From Pseudomonadota bacterium (GTDB lineage: Bacteria; Pseudomonadota; Alphaproteobacteria; Caulobacterales; Caulobacteraceae): DNA of 9,302 nucleotides. Under the pieces are notes generated by a model that ran no database searches, was not told where the DNA came from, and worked only from the letters and a program-made list of their open reading frames with translations. Location of the stretch: positions 1 to 9,302 of the forward strand of contig JAEXJH010000132.1 in the NCBI GenBank assembly GCA_023445955.1. Reading direction: 5' to 3'. Positions 1-6,777 of the stretch are shown here, one piece after another. The position numbers and the translations under genes are program-made. Numbering within the stretch: the stretch's first letter is position 1; every line of letters starts with the position of its first letter.

Positions 1-669
1 ACCCTGGAGATCGTCGGCGCCGACGACCCGGCGGTGATGCAGCCGCTAGTGCTGAAATATGGCCTGGATCCCAACGCCCCGCTGTCGGGCAAGATCGACG
101 CCGCCGCCTTCCAGAAGGCTTCTGCCCTGGCACAGGCCGGCGGCGTGCCGCCCCAGCTGCTGAACGCCATGCGGCCCTGGCTGGCGGCGGTGCAGCTGTC
201 GCTGATCCCGGTGATCAAGGCCGGCTACGATCCCAAGAGCGGCGTCGAGCCGATCCTGGCCGCGGAGGTCAAGGCCGCCGGCAAGCCCGAAGGCGCGTTC
301 GAGACCCCCGAACAGCAGATCCGCTTCTTCGCCGACCTGCCCGCCAAGACCGAGGCGGACTTTCTGAAGTCCACGCTCGACGAAGCTGATGAAGGCGTCG
401 GCAAGATCGACAAGATGGTCGCCGCCTGGGCCGCCGGCGACACACGTGAGCTGGAAGAAGAGTTCGTCACCGAGATGAAGGGCCAGTACCCCGAGCTCTA
501 CGACCTGCTCATCACCCAGCGGAACCAGAACTGGGCGCAGCAGCTGAAGACCAAGCTGGCCGGCAAGGGCGTCAGCTTCGTCGCCGTGGGTTCGGGCCAC
601 CTGGTGGGGCCAGACAGCGTGCAGGCGCAACTGGCCAAGCTGGGCGTCAAGGCCGAGCGGGTGGAGTAG
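1..669 (+). CDS. TraB/GumN family protein, 3' part (5' end outside window)
   Basis: The reading frame is open from base 1 to a TAG at 667-669, giving 222 visible residues. The frame has no stop upstream of the GTG/ATG at 34-39, so those codons are probably internal and the true start lies before the window. The C-terminal segment VAVGSGHLVGPDSVQAQL, followed by a short LGVKAERV strand, matches the conserved C-terminal block of the TraB/GumN family (PF01963/COG3735). An upstream RNQNWAQQL segment matches the family's R-N-x-x-W motif. Members are usually exported or lipoprotein-like proteins distantly related to Tiki-type metalloproteases. Their bacterial function is mostly unknown, and I infer none here. 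The N-terminal signal sequence and first catalytic motif would lie outside the window. The gene converges on the tRNA gene, with only 19 bp between them. Confidence 0.85.
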   Translation, partial: TLEIVGADDPAVMQPLVLKYGLDPNAPLSGKIDAAAFQKASALAQAGGVPPQLLNAMRPWLAAVQLSLIPVIKAGYDPKSGVEPILAAEVKAAGKPEGAFETPEQQIRFFADLPAKTEADFLKSTLDEADEGVGKIDKMVAAWAAGDTRELEEEFVTEMKGQYPELYDLLITQRNQNWAQQLKTKLAGKGVSFVAVGSGHLVGPDSVQAQLAKLGVKAERVE

Positions 670-688
670 GGCTGGGGAAGGGGTGCCT

Positions 689-763
689 TGGAGCGGGCGG
701 GGGGAATCGAACCCCCGACATTCAGCTTGGGAAGCTGACGTTCTACCTCTGAACTACGCCCGC
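689..763 (-). tRNA. tRNA-Gly (anticodon CCC)
   Basis: Read on the minus strand, the sequence folds as a complete cloverleaf. It has a 7-bp acceptor stem GCGGGCG/CGCCCGC, a D arm GTTC-AGAGGTA-GAAC, and an anticodon stem TCAGC/GCTGA. The anticodon loop is TTCCCAA, giving anticodon CCC, which reads GGG glycine codons. The variable loop is ATGTC and the T arm GGGGG-TTCGATT-CCCCC. The discriminator base is T at 692, and the CCA tail is encoded in the DNA at 691-689. It closely resembles bacterial glycine tRNAs of the CCC isoacceptor type. No protein gene is co-directional within the adjacent sequence. Confidence 0.97.
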
Positions 764-776
764 CAAAGGGACGCTT

Positions 777-805
777 CGTTTAGCCTGTGACGCGGGCCTA
801 CTCAA
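777..805 (-). promoter_or_regulatory. Probable housekeeping promoter of the tRNA-Gly gene
   Basis: On the minus strand, TTGAGT (805-800) is followed 17 nt later by TAAACG within GCTAAACG (784-777). This resembles the Caulobacter housekeeping pattern TTGACG / GCTANAWC. The -10 ends 13 bp before the first tRNA nucleotide at 763, so transcription would start only a few bases upstream of the mature 5' end, as is common for tRNA genes. The call rests on motif match and position only. Confidence 0.6.
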
Positions 806-839
806 GTCGGATCGCGAGATCGATTGATTGGTCCGAACC

Positions 840-870
840 GGTCAAGCTGACCAAATTGCGCCGCACAATT
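840..870. promoter_or_regulatory. Two adjacent dyads upstream of the winged-helix regulator (candidate operators)
   Basis: A perfect dyad GGTCA-AGC-TGACC lies at 840-852. One base later comes a second dyad, AATTG-N7-CAATT, at 854-870. Both sit 40-75 bp before the GTG start of the regulator gene, where an autoregulatory operator would be expected. They also lie about 70-100 bp upstream of the tRNA start on the other strand. The dyads are plain in the sequence; a regulatory role is inference. Confidence 0.35.
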
Positions 871-912
871 CGTCTCCCTATCCCGGCGTGACACAGGGGA
901 GTCGATCGACGC

Positions 913-1350
913 GTGCAAGGTCTGACGGAAAGCGCTCTGGAGCCCGAACGAGGCCAAGCCCCACCACAGATGGCGTTCGGCGAGGTGACGGTCGATGTCG
1001 AAACCCGCCGCGTGCGGGCTCCGACAGGCGCCAGCGACCTGGAGCCCAAGACGTTCGACCTGCTGCTGACCCTGGCCGAGCGGCCGGGCCTGACAGCCTC
1101 GCGAGATCACCTGATCGAGACGGTGTGGGCGCGGGACGATGGCGCGCACGCGGCGCTGGAGCAGGCGGTGGTCGACCTGCGCCGCGCCTTGGGCGACGAC
1201 GCCCGCGCGCCTCGCTTCATCGAGACGGTGCCACAGATCGGCTATCGCTGGATCTTCGCGCCGCCGTCGGAACCTCAGCCGCCGCGCTGGTCGCTGGGAA
1301 CGGCCCTGGCGGCGGTCGTGGGTGAGCTGCGCTCGTTCGTCGAACGCTAG
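913..1350 (+). CDS. Stand-alone OmpR/PhoB-type winged-helix transcriptional regulator
   Basis: This 145-residue protein consists almost entirely of a Trans_reg_C (OmpR/PhoB-type) winged-helix domain at about residues 20-115. The landmarks are LEPKTFDLLLTLAERPG (first helices), SRDHLIETVW, the recognition-helix region LEQAVVDLRRALGDD, and the terminal wing FIETVPQIGYRW. There is no receiver domain, and no N-terminal space for one, so it is not a complete two-component response regulator. The tail (residues 116-145) is proline-rich and then forms a short helix, SLGTALAAVVGELRSFV. That could be a weak membrane or dimerisation helix, but it carries a Glu and an Arg, so a true transmembrane segment is doubtful. 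I chose GTG at 913 because GGGGAG (896-901) precedes it; the ATG at 970 lacks a ribosome-binding site. Targets are unknown; the neighbouring dyads suggest autoregulation. Confidence 0.85.
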   Translation: MQGLTESALEPERGQAPPQMAFGEVTVDVETRRVRAPTGASDLEPKTFDLLLTLAERPGLTASRDHLIETVWARDDGAHAALEQAVVDLRRALGDDARAPRFIETVPQIGYRWIFAPPSEPQPPRWSLGTALAAVVGELRSFVER

Positions 1351-1356
1351 ACGCGG

Positions 1357-1384
1357 AAAAGGCGGACGCCGTAGCGCCCGCCTT
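1357..1384 (-). terminator. Probable terminator between convergent regulator and hydrolase genes
   Basis: The arms AAGGCGG (1359-1365) and CCGCCTT (1378-1384) pair. The stem continues inward, after one A-C mismatch, with CGC/GCG around a CGTA loop. On the minus strand the stem runs into TTTT (1360-1357), so it best fits the hydrolase gene ending at 1406. It lies 7 bp past the stop of the plus-strand regulator and could also serve that gene, though no T-tract follows on that strand. Confidence 0.5.
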
Positions 1385-1405
1385 CCAGGTTCGATGCGAG
1401 CCGGA

Positions 1406-2380
1406 TCAGGCCTTGATGAAGGCCAGCAGGTCCGGGTTCACGATGTCGGGGTGGGTCGTGCACATGCCGTGCGGCAGGCCCGGATAGGTCTTCAGCGTGC
1501 CCTTCTTCAGCAACTTGATGCCGATGCGGGCGCTGTCGTCGATTGGCACGATCTGGTCGTCCTCGCCGTGCATCAGGAACACCGGCACGTCGACCTTCTT
1601 CATGTCGTCGGTGAAGTCGGTCTCCGAGAAGGCCTTGATGCAGTCGTAGTGGGCCTTGACGCCGCCCATCATGCCCTGGCGCCACCAGTTCAGGATCACG
1701 CCCTGGTCGACCTTCGCGCCCGGACGGTTGAAGCCGTAGAACGGGCCGGCCGGCACGTCATGGAAGAACTGGGCGCGGTTGCCGGCGGTGGCGGCGCGGA
1801 AGCCGTCGAACACCTCGATCGGCAGGCCGCCTGGGTTCTTGGCGGACTTGACCATGATCGGCGGCACCGCGCCGACCAGCACGGCCTTGGCCACGCGGCC
1901 CGGCTTGGCGCGGGCGACATAGTGGATCACCTCGCCGCCGCCGGTCGAGTGGCCGACGTGGACGGCGTTCTTCAAGTCCAGGTGATCGGTCAGGGCCGCG
2001 ACGTCGGCGGCGTAGGTGTCCATCTCGTTGCCGGTGTCGGTCTGGGTCGACCGGCCATGGCCGCGACGGTCATGGGCGATGACGCGGAAGCCCTTCGAAT
2101 AAAAGAACATCATCTGGTTGTCCCAGTCGTCGGCGCTCAGCGGCCAGCCGTGGTGGAACACGATCGGCTGGGCGGTCTTGGGACCCCAGTCCTTGTAGTA
2201 GATCTGCACGCCGTCCTTGGTGGTGACGAAACCGCTGCTCATGTTCGAAGCTCCTGGAGCGATGGCGGCCGCCGCGACGGCCGGATTGGCGAGGGTGGGG
2301 AGGGCGGCCAGCGCGCCGAGCGCCAGCCCGCCGGCGAGCACGCCGCGACGCGAGGTTTCGATTGGGTCGTTGGCGTCCAT
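1406..2380 (-). CDS. Tat-exported alpha/beta hydrolase, cofactor-free haloperoxidase-like
   Basis: The 324-residue protein starts at ATG 2380, behind the ribosome-binding sequence GAGGGG. An in-frame ATG 36 bp upstream (2416) has no such site. The N-terminus carries a twin-arginine signal: SRRGVLAGG at residues 10-18, an Ala/Leu-rich stretch, and an AVAAAA cleavage region near 34-39. A full alpha/beta-hydrolase domain follows. It shows the oxyanion strand [15 protein letters not shown], the HDRRGHGRS motif, the nucleophile elbow GHSTGG (Ser145), the acid in HGEDDQIVP (Asp275), and the base in LPHGM (His304). These are the signatures of metal-free bacterial chloroperoxidases, which are Ser-His-Asp esterases with perhydrolase activity. 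The physiological substrate cannot be read from sequence; hydrolysis or perhydrolysis of an ester in the periplasm is likely. The gene is monocistronic, bounded by terminators at 2511-2540 upstream and 1357-1384 downstream. Confidence 0.9.
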   Translation of the reverse strand: MDANDPIETSRRGVLAGGLALGALAALPTLANPAVAAAAIAPGASNMSSGFVTTKDGVQIYYKDWGPKTAQPIVFHHGWPLSADDWDNQMMFFYSKGFRVIAHDRRGHGRSTQTDTGNEMDTYAADVAALTDHLDLKNAVHVGHSTGGGEVIHYVARAKPGRVAKAVLVGAVPPIMVKSAKNPGGLPIEVFDGFRAATAGNRAQFFHDVPAGPFYGFNRPGAKVDQGVILNWWRQGMMGGVKAHYDCIKAFSETDFTDDMKKVDVPVFLMHGEDDQIVPIDDSARIGIKLLKKGTLKTYPGLPHGMCTTHPDIVNPDLLAFIKA

Positions 2381-2510
2381 GGTCTTGCCCCTCGTGTGGA
2401 TCTGCGAGGCGGACATTGGCCCGGGCGGCGCGCGCCGGATTGGATGGCTCGCCCGCGCTTTGAATGTTTGTGAGGCTTGTCGGCCAAAGCGCTCGCGCGG
2501 GCCCGGAATG

Positions 2511-2540
2511 CAAAACGCCGCCCGGCCGGGCCGGGCGGCG
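2511..2540 (-). terminator. Intrinsic terminator of the EF-hand gene
   Basis: The arms CGCCGCCCGGCC (2516-2527) and GGCCGGGCGGCG (2529-2540) are perfectly complementary around a single base, so the real hairpin probably opens the innermost pairs. Read on the minus strand, the stem is followed by TTTTG (2515-2511). It lies 26 bp past the EF-hand stop codon, the position expected for rho-independent termination. It begins with the same AACGCCGCCCGG motif as the structure behind rtcB. Confidence 0.75.
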
Positions 2541-2566
2541 GTCGAAAGCAGCTGTCGAAGACGCGC

Positions 2567-2896
2567 CTAGTTGCCTTGCGGCGGCTGGCCTTCCGGCGGC
2601 GGGCCGGGAGGCGGACCGCCTTCCTGCGAACGACGGGCGCGCATCTTTTCGAAGGCGGCCTTCAGCTCGTCGAGGGTGACCTTGCCGTCGTTGTTGGCGT
2701 CGATCATGGCGAAGCGGTCGGCCGGGCGGCCCGTGGTGTCCCATTCGGCCTTGTCGACGACGCCGTCGCCGTTGGCGTCCCAGCGCTTGAAGATGTCTTC
2801 CGGCGCCGGCATCTGGCGCGGAGCCTCCTGGGCCAGGGCGACGCCGCCGGCCAGGGTGGTGAGCGAAGCGAGCGCGACGAGAAGCGTGCGGCGCAT
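2567..2896 (-). CDS. Secreted EF-hand calcium-binding protein
   Basis: This 109-residue protein has a Sec signal peptide (MRRTLLVALASLTTLAGG, then VALA|QEAP with probable cleavage after residue 22). Two canonical EF-hand loops follow: DANGDGVVDKAE (40-51) and DANNDGKVTLDE (66-77). Both carry D/N/D ligands at positions 1, 3 and 5 and the final Glu. They lie in a helix-loop-helix arrangement with the entering helices EDIFKRW and DRFAMI. The C-terminus is a low-complexity tail rich in Pro, Gly and Gln (about 92-109). The ATG at 2896 is preceded by AAGGAA at a good distance. Small periplasmic EF-hand proteins with Pro/Gly-rich tails are common in alphaproteobacteria and generally uncharacterised. 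Calcium binding is strongly suggested; a sensing, buffering or structural role cannot be decided. It has its own terminator and lies between the terminators of its neighbours. Confidence 0.88.
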   Translation of the reverse strand: MRRTLLVALASLTTLAGGVALAQEAPRQMPAPEDIFKRWDANGDGVVDKAEWDTTGRPADRFAMIDANNDGKVTLDELKAAFEKMRARRSQEGGPPPGPPPEGQPPQGN

Positions 2897-3001
2897 GGTT
2901 GGGTTTCCTTCCCCGATGAATGTCCCTGATCGAGGTGGATGAGCCCGGATTGTTGCGGCCTTATTTCGCGATTACGGCGGGAAAGGCGCGGGGTCGAACG
3001 C

Positions 3002-3035
3002 GAAACGCCGCCCGGTCGCGAAGACCGGACGGCGT
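3002..3035 (-). terminator. Probable terminator of rtcB
   Basis: The arms ACGCCGCCCGGTC (3005-3017) and GACCGGACGGCGT (3023-3035) enclose a 5-nt loop. The one mismatch becomes a G-U wobble when read as minus-strand RNA (loop UUCGC). Only a short T run (TTTCG) follows, so termination may be partial. It lies 3 bp beyond the rtcB stop codon. Confidence 0.55.
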
Positions 3036-3038
3036 CCG

Positions 3039-4256
<1,218 letters not shown>

Positions 4257-4317
4257 CGGCTTCTCTCCTTCTTGCTCCCCCTCCTGGCGTCGGGGCCGGC
4301 AAGTGTTTCCGCACAAA

Positions 4318-4356
4318 CGAAAAACCCCTCCGGCTCAAGGCCAGGAGGGGCTTTTT
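4318..4356 (-). terminator. Strong, symmetric intrinsic terminator after the small ORF
   Basis: CCCCTCC-GGC (4325-4334) pairs with GCC-A-GGAGGGG (4340-4350), with one bulged A and a TCAAG loop. The stem has A residues on its left and TTTTT (4352-4356) on its right, so it can act on both strands. On the minus strand it is followed by TTTTTCG and lies 26 bp past the small ORF's stop. It also isolates rtcB, whose start is about 60 bp further on. No plus-strand gene ends here. Confidence 0.8.
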
Positions 4357-4381
4357 CGGACTTCCCGAGTTCAGTCGAACC

Positions 4382-4480
4382 CTAGACCGTGATCCCCTCC
4401 AACGCGCGCGTGTTCGCGTACTCGACCTGGCGGTCGAGCATGGTGAACAGCTGCGAATTGACTGGGGGTTTGTGCGCCAC
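4382..4480 (-). CDS. Small protein, 32 residues (35 if the upstream ATG is used), unknown function
   Basis: I do not recognise this product. The frame ends at TAG (4384-4382). The strong ribosome-binding sequence AAGGA (4494-4490) stands 9 nt before a GTG at 4480, giving MAHKPPVNSQLFTMLDRQ followed by VEYANTRALEGITV. An in-frame ATG at 4489 directly abuts AAGGA and is therefore less likely, but it would add three residues. Support for a real gene: nearly every codon ends in G or C, as in neighbouring genes; a ribosome-binding site is present; and an intrinsic terminator lies 26 bp downstream. The protein is hydrophilic, with no membrane segment or signal peptide. A central stretch (about 12-28) could form an amphipathic helix. 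It lies between tyrA and rtcB, separated from both by the repeat element and the terminator, so it is probably its own transcription unit. It could be a small regulator or an accessory subunit; nothing in the sequence decides. Confidence 0.6.
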   Translation of the reverse strand: MAHKPPVNSQLFTMLDRQVEYANTRALEGITV

Positions 4481-4587
4481 GGTTCTCATTCCTTACGGGA
4501 GGCGGCCGATTACAGCGTTACCCGGACGAGGGCTAGTGGGGTGACGCGGAAGTTGAGCCGGTGTGGCGGGGAAGGCACATGGCGCCG

Positions 4588-4690
4588 TGCGTCCTTCGAT
4601 GCCTGCTGCGCAGGCGCCTCAGGATGAGGAATTCAGTATAAATGTCCTCATCCTGAGGTGCGCGCTCCTGAGCGCGCCTCGAAGGACGCA
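4588..4690. repeat. Long palindromic intergenic repeat (REP/clover-like element)
   Basis: Two imperfect inverted arms (4588-4630 and 4645-4690) flank an AT-rich 14-bp centre (4631-4644). The outer 12 bp (TGCGTCCTTCGA with TCGAAGGACGCA) and inner 13 bp (CCTCAGGATGAGGA with its complement) match. The middle part differs between arms, but each arm folds on itself there: GCCTGC-TGC-GCAGGC on the left, and GCGCGCT-CCT-GAGCGCGC on the right. The CCTCAGGATGAGG and TCGAAGGAC words resemble dispersed palindromes I know to be frequent in alphaproteobacterial genomes. The element starts 7 bp beyond the tyrA stop and fills most of the roughly 200-bp gap between tyrA and the small ORF. In tyrA mRNA it would form a stable 3' structure. 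No other feature is seen in that gap. Confidence 0.85.
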
Positions 4691-4697
4691 GGGCCCG

Positions 4698-5636
4698 TCA
4701 GCCCTTCCCGCGATCGCGCCCGAAGTTCGGCAGCGCGCTTTCCTGGCCGGCGGCCACAATCCCGCGCCGGATCGCCCGCGTGCGGGTGAAGTGGGCGTGC
4801 AGGGTGTCGGCGTCGCCCCAGCGGATGGCGCGGCTCATGGCCTGGAGGTCCTCGGTGAAGCGGCCCAGCATCTCCAGCACCGCGTCCTTGTTGGCCACGA
4901 AGATGTCGCGCCACATGGTCGGGTCGCTGGCGGCGATGCGGGTGAAGTCGCGGAAGCCCGAGGCCGAGTACTTGATGACCTCGTTCTCGGTGACGTTCTC
5001 CAGATCCGCCGCGCTGCCGACGATCGTGTAGGCGATCAGGTGGGGGAGGTGGGACACGACGGCCAGGACGAGGTCGTGGTGCTTTTCCTCCATCAGCTCG
5101 ACCTGAGCCCCGAAGGCGCGCCAGAAGGCCGACAGCTTGGCGACGGCGGCGGCGTAGTGCTCGTCGTCGCTCTCGAAGGGGGTCAGGATCGTCCAGCGGT
5201 TCTCGAACAGCTCGGCGAAGCCCGAGTCAGGCCCCGACTGCTCGGTGCCGGCGATCGGGTGGCCGGGGATGGCGTAGATCTTGGCGATGTCCTGGGCGCG
5301 GAAGGCCTCGGCGACATTGGCCTTGGTCGAGCCGACGTCGGTCAGGGTCGCGCCGGCCTTCATCGCCGGGATGACGACGGCGGCGAGATCCGGGATCGAC
5401 AGCACCGGGGTGGCGATGACCACCAGGTCGGCGTCCTTGACCGCTTCGGCGATGTCGCCGGTGACGTGCTCGGCGATGCCCAGTTCGACGACGCGGGCGC
5501 GGTTGGCCTCGCTGGCGTCGGCCACGGTGACCTCGCCGACGACGCCGTGCTCACGCGCCGCGCGGATCACCGAGCCGCCAATCAGGCCGCAGCCGATGAC
5601 GGTGAGCTTGGGGTAGAGGATCCCGGGAGCCGACAT
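4698..5636 (-). CDS. tyrA: Prephenate/arogenate (cyclohexadienyl) dehydrogenase
   Basis: This 312-residue TyrA oxidatively decarboxylates prephenate to 4-hydroxyphenylpyruvate (or arogenate to tyrosine) with NAD(P)+. The N-terminal Rossmann motif GCGLIGGS (15-22) is followed by an acidic residue at the end of the second strand (VAD, Asp40), which favours NAD+. Other landmarks are TDVGSTK (99-105), the catalytic-His segment GHPIAGTE (His126), SHLPHL (195-200), and the substrate-binding segment FRDFTRIA (228-235). There is no fused chorismate mutase or ACT domain, so feedback control, if any, would be direct at the active site or absent. Its ATG follows the hisC stop codon without a gap (TAG-ATG), so translational coupling with hisC is likely. 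It is the last gene of the aromatic cluster, and the long palindrome follows it. Confidence 0.95.
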   Translation of the reverse strand: MSAPGILYPKLTVIGCGLIGGSVIRAAREHGVVGEVTVADASEANRARVVELGIAEHVTGDIAEAVKDADLVVIATPVLSIPDLAAVVIPAMKAGATLTDVGSTKANVAEAFRAQDIAKIYAIPGHPIAGTEQSGPDSGFAELFENRWTILTPFESDDEHYAAAVAKLSAFWRAFGAQVELMEEKHHDLVLAVVSHLPHLIAYTIVGSAADLENVTENEVIKYSASGFRDFTRIAASDPTMWRDIFVANKDAVLEMLGRFTEDLQAMSRAIRWGDADTLHAHFTRTRAIRRGIVAAGQESALPNFGRDRGKG

Positions 5637-6746
5637 CTAGCGACCCATGAACTGGGCGAGCAGGTCGACCACGGCGCGGTTCTGCTCTTCCAGGCCGATG
5701 GTCACGCGGATGGCGTCCGGCAGATTGTAGTTGGCCACGGCGCGGACCAAGTAGCCCTTCGAGGCCAGGAATTCCTCGGCCTCGCGGGCGGTCTTGCCGG
5801 GCGTGGTGGGGAAGGTGGCCAGCACGAAATTGGCCGCCGACGGCGTCACCTCCAGCCCCAGGCCGCCCAGCTGCTGGGCTAGCCACGGACGCCACTGCTC
5901 GACCAGGGCCAGCGAGCGCGCCTGGAAGTCGTCGTCGAACAGGGCCGCGACGGCGGCTTCCTGGCCGGGGATCGAGGTGTTGAACGGCGGGCGGATGCGC
6001 TCCAGCGGCGCGATGATGTGCTCGGGCGCGTAGCCCCAACCCACCCGAAGCGCAGCCAAACCATGCAGTTTCGAGAAGGTCCGCGTGACGATCACGTTCT
6101 CGGCGGTGCGGGCCAGGTCCAGGCCGTCCTCGAAGCGCGGATCGCTGCAGAACTCGGCATAGGCGCCGTCCAGCACCAGGATCACCGACGGCGGCAGAGC
6201 CGCGTGGAGCTCACGGATCTCCTCGCCCGTCAGCCAGGTGCCGGTCGGGTTGGCGGGGTTGGCGATGAAGACCAGGCGCGTGCGCTCGTCGACGCATTTC
6301 ACCGTCTCGTCGATGTCGATGCGGTGGTTGATCTCCTTGGCCATGCGGACCTCCGCCTGGCAGGCCCGAGCCCCGATGGCGTAGGCGGCGAAGCCATGCT
6401 CGCCCTGGACGATGTTGTCGCCGGGCTCCAGATAGACTTGGCAGAGCAGGGCGAAGATCTCGTCGCTGCCGTCGCCGAAGGTCAGGCGCTCGGGCTCCAG
6501 CTTGAAGCGCTCGGCCACGGCGGCGCGCAGGATACCCGCCTTGCCGTCCGGATAGATGTGCATCCGGTCGACGGCGTTGCGATAGGCCTCCTTGGCCTTG
6601 TCGCTGCTGCCCAGGATGTTCTCGTTGCTCGACAGCTTAACCGGATGGGCGATGCCTTCGACCTTCGACTTGCCGCCGACATAGGCGTGGATGTCCATGA
6701 TCCCCGGCTTGGGGACGGGACGGGGCGCGGCGAAGCGATCGGTCAT
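5637..6746 (-). CDS. hisC: HisC-type histidinol-phosphate / aromatic aminotransferase
   Basis: This 369-residue PLP enzyme belongs to class I/II aminotransferases, HisC subfamily. Visible motifs are SSNEN (39-43), the YPDG loop (65-68), FGDGSDEIF (90-98), ANPANPTG (162-169), LDGAYAEF with Asp193 and Tyr196, the Schiff-base lysine in TFSKLHGLAALRVGWGYA (Lys226), and the phosphate/carboxylate-binding Arg234. Family members convert imidazole-acetol phosphate to histidinol phosphate, and several also transaminate phenylpyruvate and 4-hydroxyphenylpyruvate. Here the gene sits between a chorismate mutase gene (30 bp) and tyrA (0 bp), with no his genes nearby. Its main duty may therefore be the last step of Tyr/Phe synthesis, possibly alongside histidine synthesis. 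Start ATG 6746 has only a weak ribosome-binding sequence, and the alternative Met17 would shorten the N-terminus. I keep the longer form because residues up to Met17 resemble the family's usual N-terminal extension. Confidence 0.93.
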   Translation of the reverse strand: MTDRFAAPRPVPKPGIMDIHAYVGGKSKVEGIAHPVKLSSNENILGSSDKAKEAYRNAVDRMHIYPDGKAGILRAAVAERFKLEPERLTFGDGSDEIFALLCQVYLEPGDNIVQGEHGFAAYAIGARACQAEVRMAKEINHRIDIDETVKCVDERTRLVFIANPANPTGTWLTGEEIRELHAALPPSVILVLDGAYAEFCSDPRFEDGLDLARTAENVIVTRTFSKLHGLAALRVGWGYAPEHIIAPLERIRPPFNTSIPGQEAAVAALFDDDFQARSLALVEQWRPWLAQQLGGLGLEVTPSAANFVLATFPTTPGKTAREAEEFLASKGYLVRAVANYNLPDAIRVTIGLEEQNRAVVDLLAQFMGR

Positions 6747-6761
6747 CGGATTACTCAGTCT

Positions 6762-6777
6762 AGAGACGGGCGTCTCT
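6762..6777. promoter_or_regulatory. Palindrome between chorismate mutase and hisC genes
   Basis: A perfect inverted repeat, AGAGACG-GG-CGTCTCT, fills the 30-bp gap between the two genes; its last base is the first base (on the plus strand) of the chorismate mutase stop codon. It is too short of T residues to be a terminator. It could be an mRNA hairpin modulating hisC translation or stability, or a dimer-binding site. The dyad is certain; the role is not. Confidence 0.4.

Noticed and set aside
2381..2416. Upstream start of the hydrolase at 2416
   Set aside because: No ribosome-binding site, whereas ATG 2380 has GAGGGG at suitable distance and puts the RR motif close to the N-terminus.
1139..2473. 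Plus-strand open frame of 444 codons across the hydrolase gene
   Set aside because: Antisense shadow in GC-rich DNA. The opposite strand carries a full hydrolase with Tat signal and catalytic triad, while this frame has no recognisable domain or ribosome-binding site.
4257..4316. Upstream start of rtcB at 4316 (20 extra residues)
   Set aside because: The extension is Arg/Glu-rich without family similarity and lacks a ribosome-binding site; ATG 4256 has AAGGAG at 8 nt and starts at the usual RtcB N-terminus.
4257..4320. Sigma-54 promoter for rtcB
   Set aside because: GCGGAAACACTTGCC upstream of rtcB recalls a -24/-12 element, but GG and GC are 8 rather than 10 bp apart and no RtcR gene is nearby.
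4563..5882. Plus-strand open frame of 439 codons across tyrA
   Set aside because: Runs through the palindromic repeat and the complement of tyrA; Gly/Asp/His/Val-rich low-information translation, no domain.
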